Origin: Candidatus Omnitrophica bacterium UBA6210
GTDB taxonomy: Bacteria > Omnitrophota > Gorgyraeia > Velamenicoccales > Velamenicoccaceae
Length of the DNA: 64,000 nucleotides
Reading direction: 5' to 3'
Assembly (NCBI GenBank): GCA_002421805.1
Contig: DISM01000005.1
Coordinates: forward strand, 118,631-182,630
Part shown: one piece after another, positions 24,315-31,857 of the stretch
Position numbering within the stretch: position 1 is the first letter of the stretch
Layout of the letters: each line of letters begins with the position of its first letter
Position numbers and translations under genes: made by a program
The notes under the pieces: model-generated
Databases searched by the model: none
The model's input: only the letters and a program-made list of their open reading frames with translations
What the model was told of the DNA's origin: nothing

Positions 24315-24716
24315 TTGGATAAAAAAAAGATCTTGCTTGTTGACGACGACGAGGATATTGTCCAGTTCTTAAAGAGGTTATTGGAACGAAGCGGGTCTTA
24401 CGATGTATTGGGGGTTACTGATTCAAGGGATGTGATGACCCATCTGCATGCGTTCCAGCCGGATGTCATTATCCTGGATCTGTTGATGCCCCATATGGGC
24501 GGGTTGGAGGTCTGCGAGGAATTGAATGATGACCCGATCGGGCAGGGCACGCCGGTTATCATCACGTCGGCTCTATGGAAGGACACGGACAAATTCAAGG
24601 CTTTCAAGCTGGGGATCACCTGCTATCTGGTGAAGCCGATAGATAAAGACATGCTGATGGCCGCTATCGAGAATGCCTTGCGGCTGAAAGAGCAGACGGG
24701 CCATGACTCCGCTTAA
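24315..24716 (+). CDS. Stand-alone response regulator receiver
   Basis: A 133-residue CheY-like domain with DDDED acid cluster, VIILDLLMPHMGG phospho-acceptor loop, a TSA switch region and VKPID lysine. The start is TTG 24315, supported by AAAGGA and GGGAGGG just upstream. The 105-nt gap before it begins with a 7-bp hairpin (TGCCGTC/GACGGCA, 24211-24230) right after the PilZ gene. No output domain; its partner kinase is not adjacent. Confidence 0.85.
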   Translation: MDKKKILLVDDDEDIVQFLKRLLERSGSYDVLGVTDSRDVMTHLHAFQPDVIILDLLMPHMGGLEVCEELNDDPIGQGTPVIITSALWKDTDKFKAFKLGITCYLVKPIDKDMLMAAIENALRLKEQTGHDSA

Positions 24717-24791
24717 GGCCAAGTCTCGGTTTCGTCAGGGATTCTCCTGCGTCGCGCGTCCTGCCTGAGTTTTTCATCACGTCTTGAATTT

Positions 24792-26900
24792 ATGCCTGAT
24801 TTCAAACTCAAAAGCCATTTTCGTCCTTCAGGTGATCAGGCGCAGGCCATCGATAAGCTCGTTGTCGGCCTGCGGGATCCAGGGAGGAAATTCCTGACCC
24901 TGTTGGGTGTGACGGGGTCAGGCAAGACGTTCACGATGGCCAATTGCATCGAGCGGCTCAACAGGCCGACGCTCGTCATCTCGCACAACAAGACACTGGC
25001 TGCCCAGCTTTATTTTGAGTTCAAAGAGTTCTTTCCCGAGAATGCCGTAGAGTACTTTGTCAGCTACTACGATTATTACCAGCCGGAGGCCTATATCCCG
25101 GCCACAGATACCTATATTGAGAAGGATTCGTCCATCAACGACCGCCTGGACCGCCTGCGGTTGTCTTCGACGACGTCGTTGTTTTCCCGTCGGGACGTCC
25201 TGGTCGTTGCTTCTGTTTCCTGTATTTATAATCTGGGAAGCCCCAGGGAGTACGGGGATTATATGCTTTTTCTTGAGGTCGGCCAGGCCGCGAGCCGTCA
25301 GGATATCCTCAAACGCCTGGTGGCCATCCAGTATGAGCGTAACGACTATGAATTTTCCAGGGGCAAAGTCAGGGTGAAGGGCGATGTTGTGGATGTCTAT
25401 CCTGCCTATGCCGAGAAGGCCGTCCGCATGGAGATCGCCGATGAGGCGATCTCCGGGATCTATGAGTTCGATCCTGTTTCCGGAAAGAAAATCACAGATT
25501 TAAAGAAGATCGGTATCTATCCGGCCAAGCACTATATTGTGGCCGAAGACGCCATCGAAAAGGCCTCGGTATCCATCACCAAAGAACTGGAAGACAGGCT
25601 CAGGGAATTGAGGGGGCAGAATAAGTTACTGGAGGCGCAGCGCCTGGAACAGCGGACGAAGTACGATCTGGAAATGCTCAAGGTCGTCGGCTATTGCCAT
25701 GGCATCGAGAATTATTCGCGGCACTTGTCATTCCGGGAGCCGGGTTCGCGTCCCTTTTGCCTTTTGGATTATTTTTCGAAAGATTTCTTGGTCTGCATCG
25801 ATGAGAGCCACGTGACGATCCCGCAGATCCGCGGCATGTATGAGGGCGATCGCGCCCGCAAAGAAGTCCTGGTCGATTTCGGTTTTCGGCTGCCATCGTG
25901 TCTGGACAACCGCCCTCTCAAGTTCGGTGAATTTGAATCGCTTGTCCCGCAGGCCGTTTTTGTTTCAGCGACACCCGGGCCGTATGAGCTGGGGAAGTCC
26001 GGCGGTATTTCCGCAGAACAGGTCATCCGTCCGACGGGTATCCCGGATCCGGAGATTGTCATCAAGCCGACACAAGGGCAGGTGCAGGACCTGGAGGCCC
26101 TTGTGAGGGAGCGCGCCGGGAAAGACGAACGCGTGCTTGTGACGACGCTGACCAAGCGCATGGCTGAGGATTTAAGCCAGTATCTGGAAGAAAAAGGCCT
26201 GAAGGTCGCCTATCTCCATTCCGAGATCGATACGATCGAGCGTGCTGAGATCCTGCGCCGACTCCGAAAAAAGGATTACGATTGCCTTGTCGGGGTGAAC
26301 CTTTTAAGAGAAGGCCTGGATTTGCCTGAGGTGTCCCTGGTGGCCATCCTGGACGCCGATAAGGAGGGTTTTCTGCGTTCGGATGTTTCGCTGATCCAGC
26401 TCGCTGGCAGGGCTGCGCGCCATGTCCACGGCGAAGTCGTCATGTATGCCGATACGGTCTCTCCCGCAATGGCGCATGCGATGCAAGAGGGCCGAAGGCG
26501 GCGCGGCATCCAGTTGGCATTTAACGCGCGCCACGGCATCACCATCGCTTCGATCAAAAAAGAGATCCGGGAAACCTTAAAGGAAGAAGAGGGGGCCAGG
26601 ACGTATCTGGCTAAGCTGTCAGGCCAGAAAAAGGAAGAATTCGAATTCGATTCCCTGCTGGCATTGTTGCAACGCGATATGGAGTCGGCGGCCCGCAACC
26701 TCAAATTTGAAGAAGCCGCGGCCCTGCGCGATGAGATCAAGCGCCTCAAAGAGGGCAAGACATGGATGCCGTTCGACGATGGCGCCCCGGAAAAGCACAG
26801 GGAACGCAAAGGTTCCACGACGAAAAAGATCCCGCAGGGGAGTAAACGAGTGAACGGATTAACGGGTAAACGAGTCAAGAGATCCCTGACAACTCGTTAA
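24792..26900 (+). CDS. uvrB: Excinuclease ABC subunit B
   Basis: A 702-residue nucleotide-excision-repair helicase-like subunit. Walker A is GVTGSGKT (39-46). The damage-verifying beta-hairpin region is YYDYYQPEAYIP. Later helicase motifs include EGLDLPEVSLVAILDADKEG and QLAGRAARHVHG. A C-terminal UVR motif (FEEAAALRDEIKRLKEG) is present. About 45 residues follow the UVR motif, ending in a basic tail encoded by an 8-bp tandem repeat (26841-26900). No ribosome site or LexA box is evident upstream. Confidence 0.97.
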   Translation: MPDFKLKSHFRPSGDQAQAIDKLVVGLRDPGRKFLTLLGVTGSGKTFTMANCIERLNRPTLVISHNKTLAAQLYFEFKEFFPENAVEYFVSYYDYYQPEAYIPATDTYIEKDSSINDRLDRLRLSSTTSLFSRRDVLVVASVSCIYNLGSPREYGDYMLFLEVGQAASRQDILKRLVAIQYERNDYEFSRGKVRVKGDVVDVYPAYAEKAVRMEIADEAISGIYEFDPVSGKKITDLKKIGIYPAKHYIVAEDAIEKASVSITKELEDRLRELRGQNKLLEAQRLEQRTKYDLEMLKVVGYCHGIENYSRHLSFREPGSRPFCLLDYFSKDFLVCIDESHVTIPQIRGMYEGDRARKEVLVDFGFRLPSCLDNRPLKFGEFESLVPQAVFVSATPGPYELGKSGGISAEQVIRPTGIPDPEIVIKPTQGQVQDLEALVRERAGKDERVLVTTLTKRMAEDLSQYLEEKGLKVAYLHSEIDTIERAEILRRLRKKDYDCLVGVNLLREGLDLPEVSLVAILDADKEGFLRSDVSLIQLAGRAARHVHGEVVMYADTVSPAMAHAMQEGRRRRGIQLAFNARHGITIASIKKEIRETLKEEEGARTYLAKLSGQKKEEFEFDSLLALLQRDMESAARNLKFEEAAALRDEIKRLKEGKTWMPFDDGAPEKHRERKGSTTKKIPQGSKRVNGLTGKRVKRSLTTR

Positions 26901-26928
26901 TTCGTCAATCCGTTAATACGTCAACTGA
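26841..26928. repeat. Mirror-image 8-bp tandem repeat at uvrB 3' end
   Basis: Four to five 8-bp units of pattern NGTNAACG run forward (AGTAAACG, AGTGAACG, GATTAACG, GGTAAACG, AGTCAAGA). After 8 nt come four units in reverse-complement sense (CTCGTTAA, TTCGTCAA, TCCGTTAA, TACGTCAA). The two halves can form a long imperfect hairpin. The left half encodes the last residues of UvrB and the right half holds its stop codon. Confidence 0.75.
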
Positions 26929-26936
26929 TTTTAAAA

Positions 26937-27740
26937 ATGGATTCCGGTTTATCCAGATTGTTTCATCATCGTTCCGACAAGCGTTCCCTTGGGACGCGTA
27001 TGATCGGCACCAAGGTGCTTGTGTATGATGTCGTGACGTCGACCAATGACCTGGCCCATTTTCTTGCTAAAGACGGAGAGCCTCAGGGCACCGTCCTTTT
27101 TGCCAACGGCCAGACGTTTGGCCGCGGCCGCCTGGGAAATTCCTGGGTCTCGCCTCCCGGCAAAGGGATTTATTGTTCTTTCATCCTGCGGCCCGAGTTG
27201 GATGTCGCCCGCATGCCCCTGGTCACCCTGACAGTCGCCTTGGCTATCGTCAAGGCCCTCAGGGATGTTCACGTCGAAAAGGTGTCCATCAAATGGCCCA
27301 ATGACGTCTATGTGGGCCAGGGGAAGGTCGCCGGCATCCTGACAGAGATGCACCTGGAAGGCGATAAGGTCGGATATGCGGTCGTGGGCCTCGGTGTGAA
27401 TGTGAACATGTCGCGCGACGAACTTCCGCCGGGAGCGGCATCGGTGGCCATCGCATTGAAAAGGGAGATTGACTTAGTCGATCTCTCCCATATAATTATA
27501 AAGAACCTTGATCGTCTTTATGCAGACCTTTTGGAGGGCCGCAGCAAGGAATTGTTGGAGATGATCAAGGAATCTTCCGGCCTGATTTTGGGCGAGAGGG
27601 TCCGTGTCGTCAGCGCCAGTCACGTCGTGGAAGGGTATGCGTCTGGATTTGATGAGAACGGCAGTCTTGTGATACGCCTGGATAACGGTTGTTGCCAGGT
27701 CATCCATACGGGCCACCTGGAAAAGCTGGGGTCTTCATGA
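26937..27740 (+). CDS. birA: Biotin-[acetyl-CoA-carboxylase] ligase
   Basis: A 267-residue biotin protein ligase. The biotinyl-AMP loop is GRGRLG (62-67), followed by WVSPPGKGIY, KWPND and the AGILTE strand. A C-terminal SH3-like domain is present. There is no N-terminal winged helix, so this is a class I ligase without repressor activity. ATG 26937 lies just past the uvrB repeat; the internal ATG 27000 is closer to usual family starts and is possible. It overlaps coaX by 4 nt. Confidence 0.9.
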   Translation: MDSGLSRLFHHRSDKRSLGTRMIGTKVLVYDVVTSTNDLAHFLAKDGEPQGTVLFANGQTFGRGRLGNSWVSPPGKGIYCSFILRPELDVARMPLVTLTVALAIVKALRDVHVEKVSIKWPNDVYVGQGKVAGILTEMHLEGDKVGYAVVGLGVNVNMSRDELPPGAASVAIALKREIDLVDLSHIIIKNLDRLYADLLEGRSKELLEMIKESSGLILGERVRVVSASHVVEGYASGFDENGSLVIRLDNGCCQVIHTGHLEKLGSS

Positions 27741-28513
27741 TCGGCACGATTGATATCGGCAATACCAATATGACGGCGGGGTTCTTCAAGGAATCGCGGC
27801 TGTTAGGCGTTTTCAAGGTCCCGACGGCCGGCTGGGAAGACCCGGGTAAGGTCGCCCTGCTCATCAAGGACAAGGCGCGTCCGTTCTTGAAAAAAGAAGC
27901 ATGCGAGGAAGTTTATGCCTGCAGCGTCGTTCCCCGGGCCAACCTGCACCTGCGATCCATCTGTCGGGATGTCTTTAAGTCACACTGCAGGATTGCCGGA
28001 GAAGATTTCTGTGTGCCTTTAATGAATAAGTACAGGATCCCCTCTCAGGTCGGCCAGGACAGACTGGTGAATGCTTACGGCGCGCTAAAATTGTACGGAA
28101 AAGGTCTGATCGTCGTTGATTTCGGGACGGCCATCACATTCGATATCGTATCTCGCAACGCCGAATATCTGGGCGGGCTTATTGCTCCGGGATTGAGATT
28201 GATGCAGGAGTCATTGAACAATAAGACAGCATTGCTGCCTTTTGTTGAACTGGCGCGGCCGATTGAACTCATCGGTCGCGACACGGCGTCCAGTATCCGG
28301 GCCGGGATCGTCTTCGGCGCCGCCTCCTTATGCGACGGGATCATCGAGCGCCTCGTGAAAAAAGAGTGCCGGGGATACAAGATCATCGTTACCGGCGGGG
28401 ATGCGTCCCTGGTGAAACCGCACAGCCGTTATCTGAAAATTATCGAAGAGGATCTGATCCTGAAGGGCCTGAGGATGATCGCCGCCAGCCAGAAGATCGG
28501 CAAAAAGCTTTAA
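27737..28513 (+). CDS. coaX: Type III pantothenate kinase
   Basis: A 258-residue ASKHA-fold kinase phosphorylating pantothenate in CoA synthesis. The DIGNTN phosphate loop is at residues 6-11, DRLVNAYGA is the substrate segment, and VDFGTAITFD and GGLIAPGL complete the family pattern. ATG 27737 overlaps the birA stop (ATGA); the upstream in-frame start at 27689 is rejected. The birA-coaX pairing is common in bacteria. Confidence 0.94.
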   Translation: MIGTIDIGNTNMTAGFFKESRLLGVFKVPTAGWEDPGKVALLIKDKARPFLKKEACEEVYACSVVPRANLHLRSICRDVFKSHCRIAGEDFCVPLMNKYRIPSQVGQDRLVNAYGALKLYGKGLIVVDFGTAITFDIVSRNAEYLGGLIAPGLRLMQESLNNKTALLPFVELARPIELIGRDTASSIRAGIVFGAASLCDGIIERLVKKECRGYKIIVTGGDASLVKPHSRYLKIIEEDLILKGLRMIAASQKIGKKL

Positions 28514-28520
28514 AAAAAAC

Positions 28521-28549
28521 TTGACAAGCAGAGCAAATTTTATTAAAAT
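28521..28549 (+). promoter_or_regulatory. Sigma70-type promoter for groES
   Basis: TTGACA (28521-28526), 17-nt spacer, TAAAAT (28544-28549): almost consensus. Predicted start near 28556, giving a 128-nt leader containing a terminator-like hairpin and the CIRCE operator. Confidence 0.8.
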
Positions 28550-28556
28550 TCACAAT

Positions 28557-28614
28557 CGCAAATCATAAAAGGCAGGCACGCAATATCGTATGGGCTTTTG
28601 GTTTGCGTTTTTTT
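28557..28614 (+). terminator. Terminator-like hairpin in groES leader
   Basis: Outer stem CGCAAA/TTTGCG (28557-28562, 28602-28607), inner AAAAG/CTTTT, followed by seven Ts (28608-28614). It begins at the predicted transcription start, so if it works it would attenuate groES transcription. It could instead end the coaX transcript. Confidence 0.5.
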
Positions 28615-28625
28615 GAAGTCTGTTG

Positions 28626-28652
28626 TTAGCACTCGTCATTGCAGAGTGCTAA
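28626..28652. promoter_or_regulatory. CIRCE operator (HrcA site)
   Basis: Perfect TTAGCACTC (28626-28634), 9-nt spacer, GAGTGCTAA (28644-28652). This is the canonical HrcA-binding inverted repeat, 32 nt before the groES start. It predicts heat-inducible control by HrcA; hrcA is not in the window. Confidence 0.97.
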
Positions 28653-28683
28653 AAATTCTAACCAACAAAATAAGGAGGGAGGC

Positions 28684-28977
28684 ATGAACTTCCAACCATT
28701 GGGTGACAGGATCATTATCAAACCATTGGAAGCCGAGTCCAAATCCAAAGGCGGCATCGTTCTTCCGGATACCGTCAAAGAGAAACCCCAGGAAGGCAAG
28801 GTTGTTGCTGTAGGCAAAGGAAAAGCCCTTGATAACGGCACAGTCCAGAAGCCGGAAGTCAAAGAGGGTGATGTCGTTCTTTATGCCAAGTATTCCGGGA
28901 CAGAGGTAACGACGAAGGACGGCGAAGAGTATTTGATCGTTCGCGAAGAGGATATTCTGGCGATCGTGAAAAAGTGA
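28684..28977 (+). CDS. groES: Co-chaperonin GroES
   Basis: A 97-residue Cpn10 with N-terminal FQPLGDRIIIKPLEAESKS and the mobile loop KGGIVLPDTVKEKPQEG. GDVVLYAKYSGTEV and C-terminal EDILAIV also match the family. It caps GroEL. ATG 28684 has a strong AAGGAGGGAGG ribosome site. It is under CIRCE control and followed by groEL after an unusually long (200-nt) structured spacer. Confidence 0.98.
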   Translation: MNFQPLGDRIIIKPLEAESKSKGGIVLPDTVKEKPQEGKVVAVGKGKALDNGTVQKPEVKEGDVVLYAKYSGTEVTTKDGEEYLIVREEDILAIVKK

Positions 28978-29020
28978 TGTAATAATTGCAATTGTTGTCT
29001 AGTGCAAAACAAGCATAAAA

Positions 29021-29165
29021 GGTTAACTTTACTCCGATACGCGAGGAGTTAACCCCACAAGAGGGGAGACCTTCGCATGCCGCAGGAAGCGGCATACTGG
29101 CTCATCCGATGGAGCCAGGTAATACCAAATAAGCGAAGGGTCTAATCCCGCCGGAGGCGGGATCA
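29021..29165 (+). promoter_or_regulatory. Structured leader B between groES and groEL (shared RNA motif)
   Basis: Elements in order: hairpin GGTTAAC..CTCC/GGAGTTAACC (29021-29054); CCCC/GGGG hairpin (29053-29066); and a long-range stem GACCTTCGC (29068-29076) with GCGAAGGGTC (29133-29142). That stem encloses two hairpins, TGCCG/CGGCA (29078-29094) and CTGGCTC/GAGCCAG with loop ATCCGATG (29097-29118). A CCCGCC-gga-GGCGGG stem then lies directly before the AAGGAGG ribosome site. The enclosed hairpins match leader A (5337-5379) nearly base for base in their conserved parts. No riboswitch class recognised. Confidence 0.65.
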
Positions 29166-29177
29166 AGGAGGAATCAT

Positions 29178-30812
29178 ATGGCAAAGCAGTTATTGTTTAG
29201 CGATGAAGCCAGGCGTGCCGTCCTGCGGGGCGTCGAGCAGCTGGCAAAGGCCGTGAAAGTGACCTTGGGCCCCAAGGGGCGCAATGTCGTCCTGGACAAG
29301 AAATTCGGGTCGCCGACCATCACCAAGGATGGCGTGACGGTCGCAAAAGAGGTCGATCTGGAAGACCCGTTTGAGAATATGGGCGCCCAGATGGTCAAGG
29401 AGGTTGCGGAGAAGACATCTGACGTGGCGGGGGACGGCACGACAACAGCGACGGTCCTGGCTGAGGCGATCTATCGCGAAGGCTTGAAGAACGTGACAGC
29501 AGGCGTCAACCCGATGGCGTTGAAACGCGGCATCGAAAAGGCCGTGGATGTCATCGTTGAGGAGCTCAAAGAACTGTCTACGAGCATTAAGGATAAGAAA
29601 GAAGTCGCCCAGGTGGCGACGATCGCCGCCAACGGCGACAACAAGATCGGTTCTGACATCGCCGAGGCCATGGAGAAAGTCGGCAAAGACGGTGTTATCA
29701 CGGTGGAAGAGGCCAAGTCGACCGCGACGACCCTGGATGTCGTTGAAGGGATGCAGTTTGATCAGGGATACCTTTCTCCGTATTTCGTGACGGATGCCGA
29801 AAGGATGGAGGCCGTTATTGAAGAGCCTTATATCCTGATCTATGAAAAGAAAATCTCGTCGATCAAAGATGTCCTGCCGCTTTTAGAGAAGATCGCCCGT
29901 GCCGGCAGGTCTCTTTTGATCATTGCCGAAGACGTTGAAGGTGAGGCCTTGACCACTCTCGTCGTCAACAGGTTGAAAGGCGTTCTTTCCTGTTGCGCCG
30001 TGAAGGCCCCCGGATACGGCGACAGGCGTCGGGCCATGATCGAGGACATCGCGGTCCTGACCGGCGGAGAAGCTATTACGGAAGATCGCGGCATCAAGCT
30101 TGAAAGCGTGGATTTGGACATGCTTGGCCGCGCCAAGAGGGTGAAAGTCGATAAGGACGATACGACGATCATCGAGGGCGCAGGAAAGACGCAGGCCATC
30201 AACGGCCGCATCGCCCAGATCAAAAAACAGATCGAGCAGAGCGATTCGGATTATGATAAAGAGAAACTCCAGGAACGGCTGGCCAAACTGGCTGGGGGCG
30301 TCGCTGTCATTAACGTTGGCGCCGCGACGGAGACGGAGATGAAAGAGAAGAAGGCCAGGGTCGAAGACGCTCTGCATGCGACCCGCGCAGCTGTCCAGGA
30401 AGGTATTGTTCCCGGCGGCGGTGTGGCTTTGATCCGCTGCATCTCTGCTTTGGATAAAGTGAAAGTCGGCGAGGAAGACGAGAAGGTCGGCGTCAACATC
30501 ATCCGCCGCGTCCTCGAAGAGCCTTTGAGGCAGCTGGCCGCAAACGCCGCTGTCGACGGCTCTGTGATCGTCCAGCGCGTAAAAGCAGAGAAGAAGAATG
30601 TGGGATACGATGTGTCCCAGGACAAGTTTGTCGATATGTTGGATGCGGGCATTATTGATCCGACAAAAGTGACGCGTTCGGCGCTTCAGAACGCCTCCAG
30701 CATCGCGTCGCTGCTCTTGACGACGGAAACGCTGGTGACGGATATTCCGGAAAAAGAGAAGCCGGGCATGCCTGCCATGCCTCCGGGAGGCGGGATGGGT
30801 GGGATGTATTAA
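29178..30812 (+). CDS. groEL: Chaperonin GroEL
   Basis: A 544-residue Cpn60. VTLGPKGRNVVLDK, the ATPase signature GDGTTTATVLAEAI and AAVQEGIVPGGGVALIR are all present. The C-terminus is the usual Gly/Met-rich tail (PPGGGMGGMY). It forms the double-ring folding chamber with GroES. Ribosome site AAGGAGG. It has its own structured leader, so it may be regulated separately from groES. Confidence 0.99.
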   Translation: MAKQLLFSDEARRAVLRGVEQLAKAVKVTLGPKGRNVVLDKKFGSPTITKDGVTVAKEVDLEDPFENMGAQMVKEVAEKTSDVAGDGTTTATVLAEAIYREGLKNVTAGVNPMALKRGIEKAVDVIVEELKELSTSIKDKKEVAQVATIAANGDNKIGSDIAEAMEKVGKDGVITVEEAKSTATTLDVVEGMQFDQGYLSPYFVTDAERMEAVIEEPYILIYEKKISSIKDVLPLLEKIARAGRSLLIIAEDVEGEALTTLVVNRLKGVLSCCAVKAPGYGDRRRAMIEDIAVLTGGEAITEDRGIKLESVDLDMLGRAKRVKVDKDDTTIIEGAGKTQAINGRIAQIKKQIEQSDSDYDKEKLQERLAKLAGGVAVINVGAATETEMKEKKARVEDALHATRAAVQEGIVPGGGVALIRCISALDKVKVGEEDEKVGVNIIRRVLEEPLRQLAANAAVDGSVIVQRVKAEKKNVGYDVSQDKFVDMLDAGIIDPTKVTRSALQNASSIASLLLTTETLVTDIPEKEKPGMPAMPPGGGMGGMY

Positions 30813-30845
30813 TTCCCTGTGTCCAAAGGCGGTTGTATAGCGTAG

Positions 30846-30880
30846 CGGGCCCGCGCAAAGATATGCGCGGGCCCGTTCCT
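30846..30880 (+). terminator. Intrinsic terminator after groEL
   Basis: A perfect 12-bp stem CGGGCCCGCGCA / TGCGCGGGCCCG (30846-30857, 30864-30875) with a 6-nt loop, followed by TTCCTTTAT. The T run is interrupted but the stem is very stable. Confidence 0.75.
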
Positions 30881-30958
30881 TTATGGCGTTGTCAGTCTTT
30901 TCACGGATGGATTTAGGTTGATTTACCCGGGGAATTGTGATAGGTTATTCATCAACCT

Positions 30959-31732
30959 ATGCTCGAAAAAGTCTTTATTGTCGATGAAGATGTCAAGTCG
31001 CGAGATGCGCTCTACGAGCTCGTCTCGCGCATCGGTTGCGGCGTCCTCACCGTCCCTTCGGGTTCTGCCGTCCTGGAACTCCTCAAAAATGAACGCCCTA
31101 CCCTGATCATGATCTCTGACCAAAAAGGCGAATACAGCGGTTTTTCGCTTGTCAAGAAGATCAGGGAGTTCGATAAAGACGTCAAGATCATCATGTTCGG
31201 CAACCTGCCCTCGGGTTCTTTTTTTGACAGTTTCGTCCGTGGCGCAGGCGTCAGCGCCTATCTGCCTCACAATCTGGAAGGTCCGGAGGCCGTTAAAACC
31301 ATCATGTCGGTGTTGCGGCAGGAGAGGGTTTCGACATCCCGGGAGACAAGCAAGGGCGGGCGCATCCTCGTTGTCGATGATGAACTGGAAGGCCGGGAGA
31401 CCCTGGCTCATTTTTTGCGCAGGAGAGGTTTCGATACGGAGACGGCCGCCAGCGGGGAAGAGTGCCTGGAGAAATTCAGGATCCGTCCCTTTGACCTCGT
31501 GCTGCTTGATGTGACCATGTCGGGCATGGACGGGCTTTTGACGCTGAAGCGTGTCCGGGACCTCAGCCCGGCGGCAAAGGTCGTCATGATCACCGCCCTG
31601 CAGGCGCAGGACATCGTTGATCAGGCTGCGGCCATGGGCGCCTGCGATTACCTTGTCAAACCGTTCGATTTCAGCGTGCTGGAAGCGACGTTGTCTGCTA
31701 TTTTGTTTTCGTGCCAGAAGGGGAAGGATTGA
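30959..31732 (+). CDS. Tandem double-receiver response regulator
   Basis: A 257-residue protein with two CheY-like domains. The first (~1-125) keeps the acidic pair (VDEDV), but the aligned phospho-acceptor position reads S with D one place later (LIMISDQ), and the conserved lysine appears lost. It looks like a pseudo-receiver. The second (~135-255) is complete: VVDDE, LVLLDVTMSGMDG, MITA, VKPFD. No output domain. The start codon sits inside a 9-bp inverted repeat and no Shine-Dalgarno precedes it, so translation may be structure-controlled or nearly leaderless. Confidence 0.82.
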   Translation: MLEKVFIVDEDVKSRDALYELVSRIGCGVLTVPSGSAVLELLKNERPTLIMISDQKGEYSGFSLVKKIREFDKDVKIIMFGNLPSGSFFDSFVRGAGVSAYLPHNLEGPEAVKTIMSVLRQERVSTSRETSKGGRILVVDDELEGRETLAHFLRRRGFDTETAASGEECLEKFRIRPFDLVLLDVTMSGMDGLLTLKRVRDLSPAAKVVMITALQAQDIVDQAAAMGACDYLVKPFDFSVLEATLSAILFSCQKGKD

Positions 31733-31743
31733 AAAGGTTCGGC

Positions 31744-31772
31744 TTGACAAAGCCCCGGTTCTTGTGTAAACT
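31744..31772 (+). promoter_or_regulatory. Sigma70-type promoter for guaB3-guaA
   Basis: TTGACA (31744-31749), 17-nt spacer, TAAACT (31767-31772). The leader of about 80 nt holds a hairpin CGCCAA/TTGGCG (31795-31800, 31824-31829). No purine-riboswitch core is visible. Confidence 0.75.
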
Positions 31773-31857
31773 ATCCCATATTTTTTAACGACCTCGCCAA
31801 TGTCACGGTGATTGACCCTACCCTTGGCGGGATTTACCATCATGTAATGGAGGAGTT

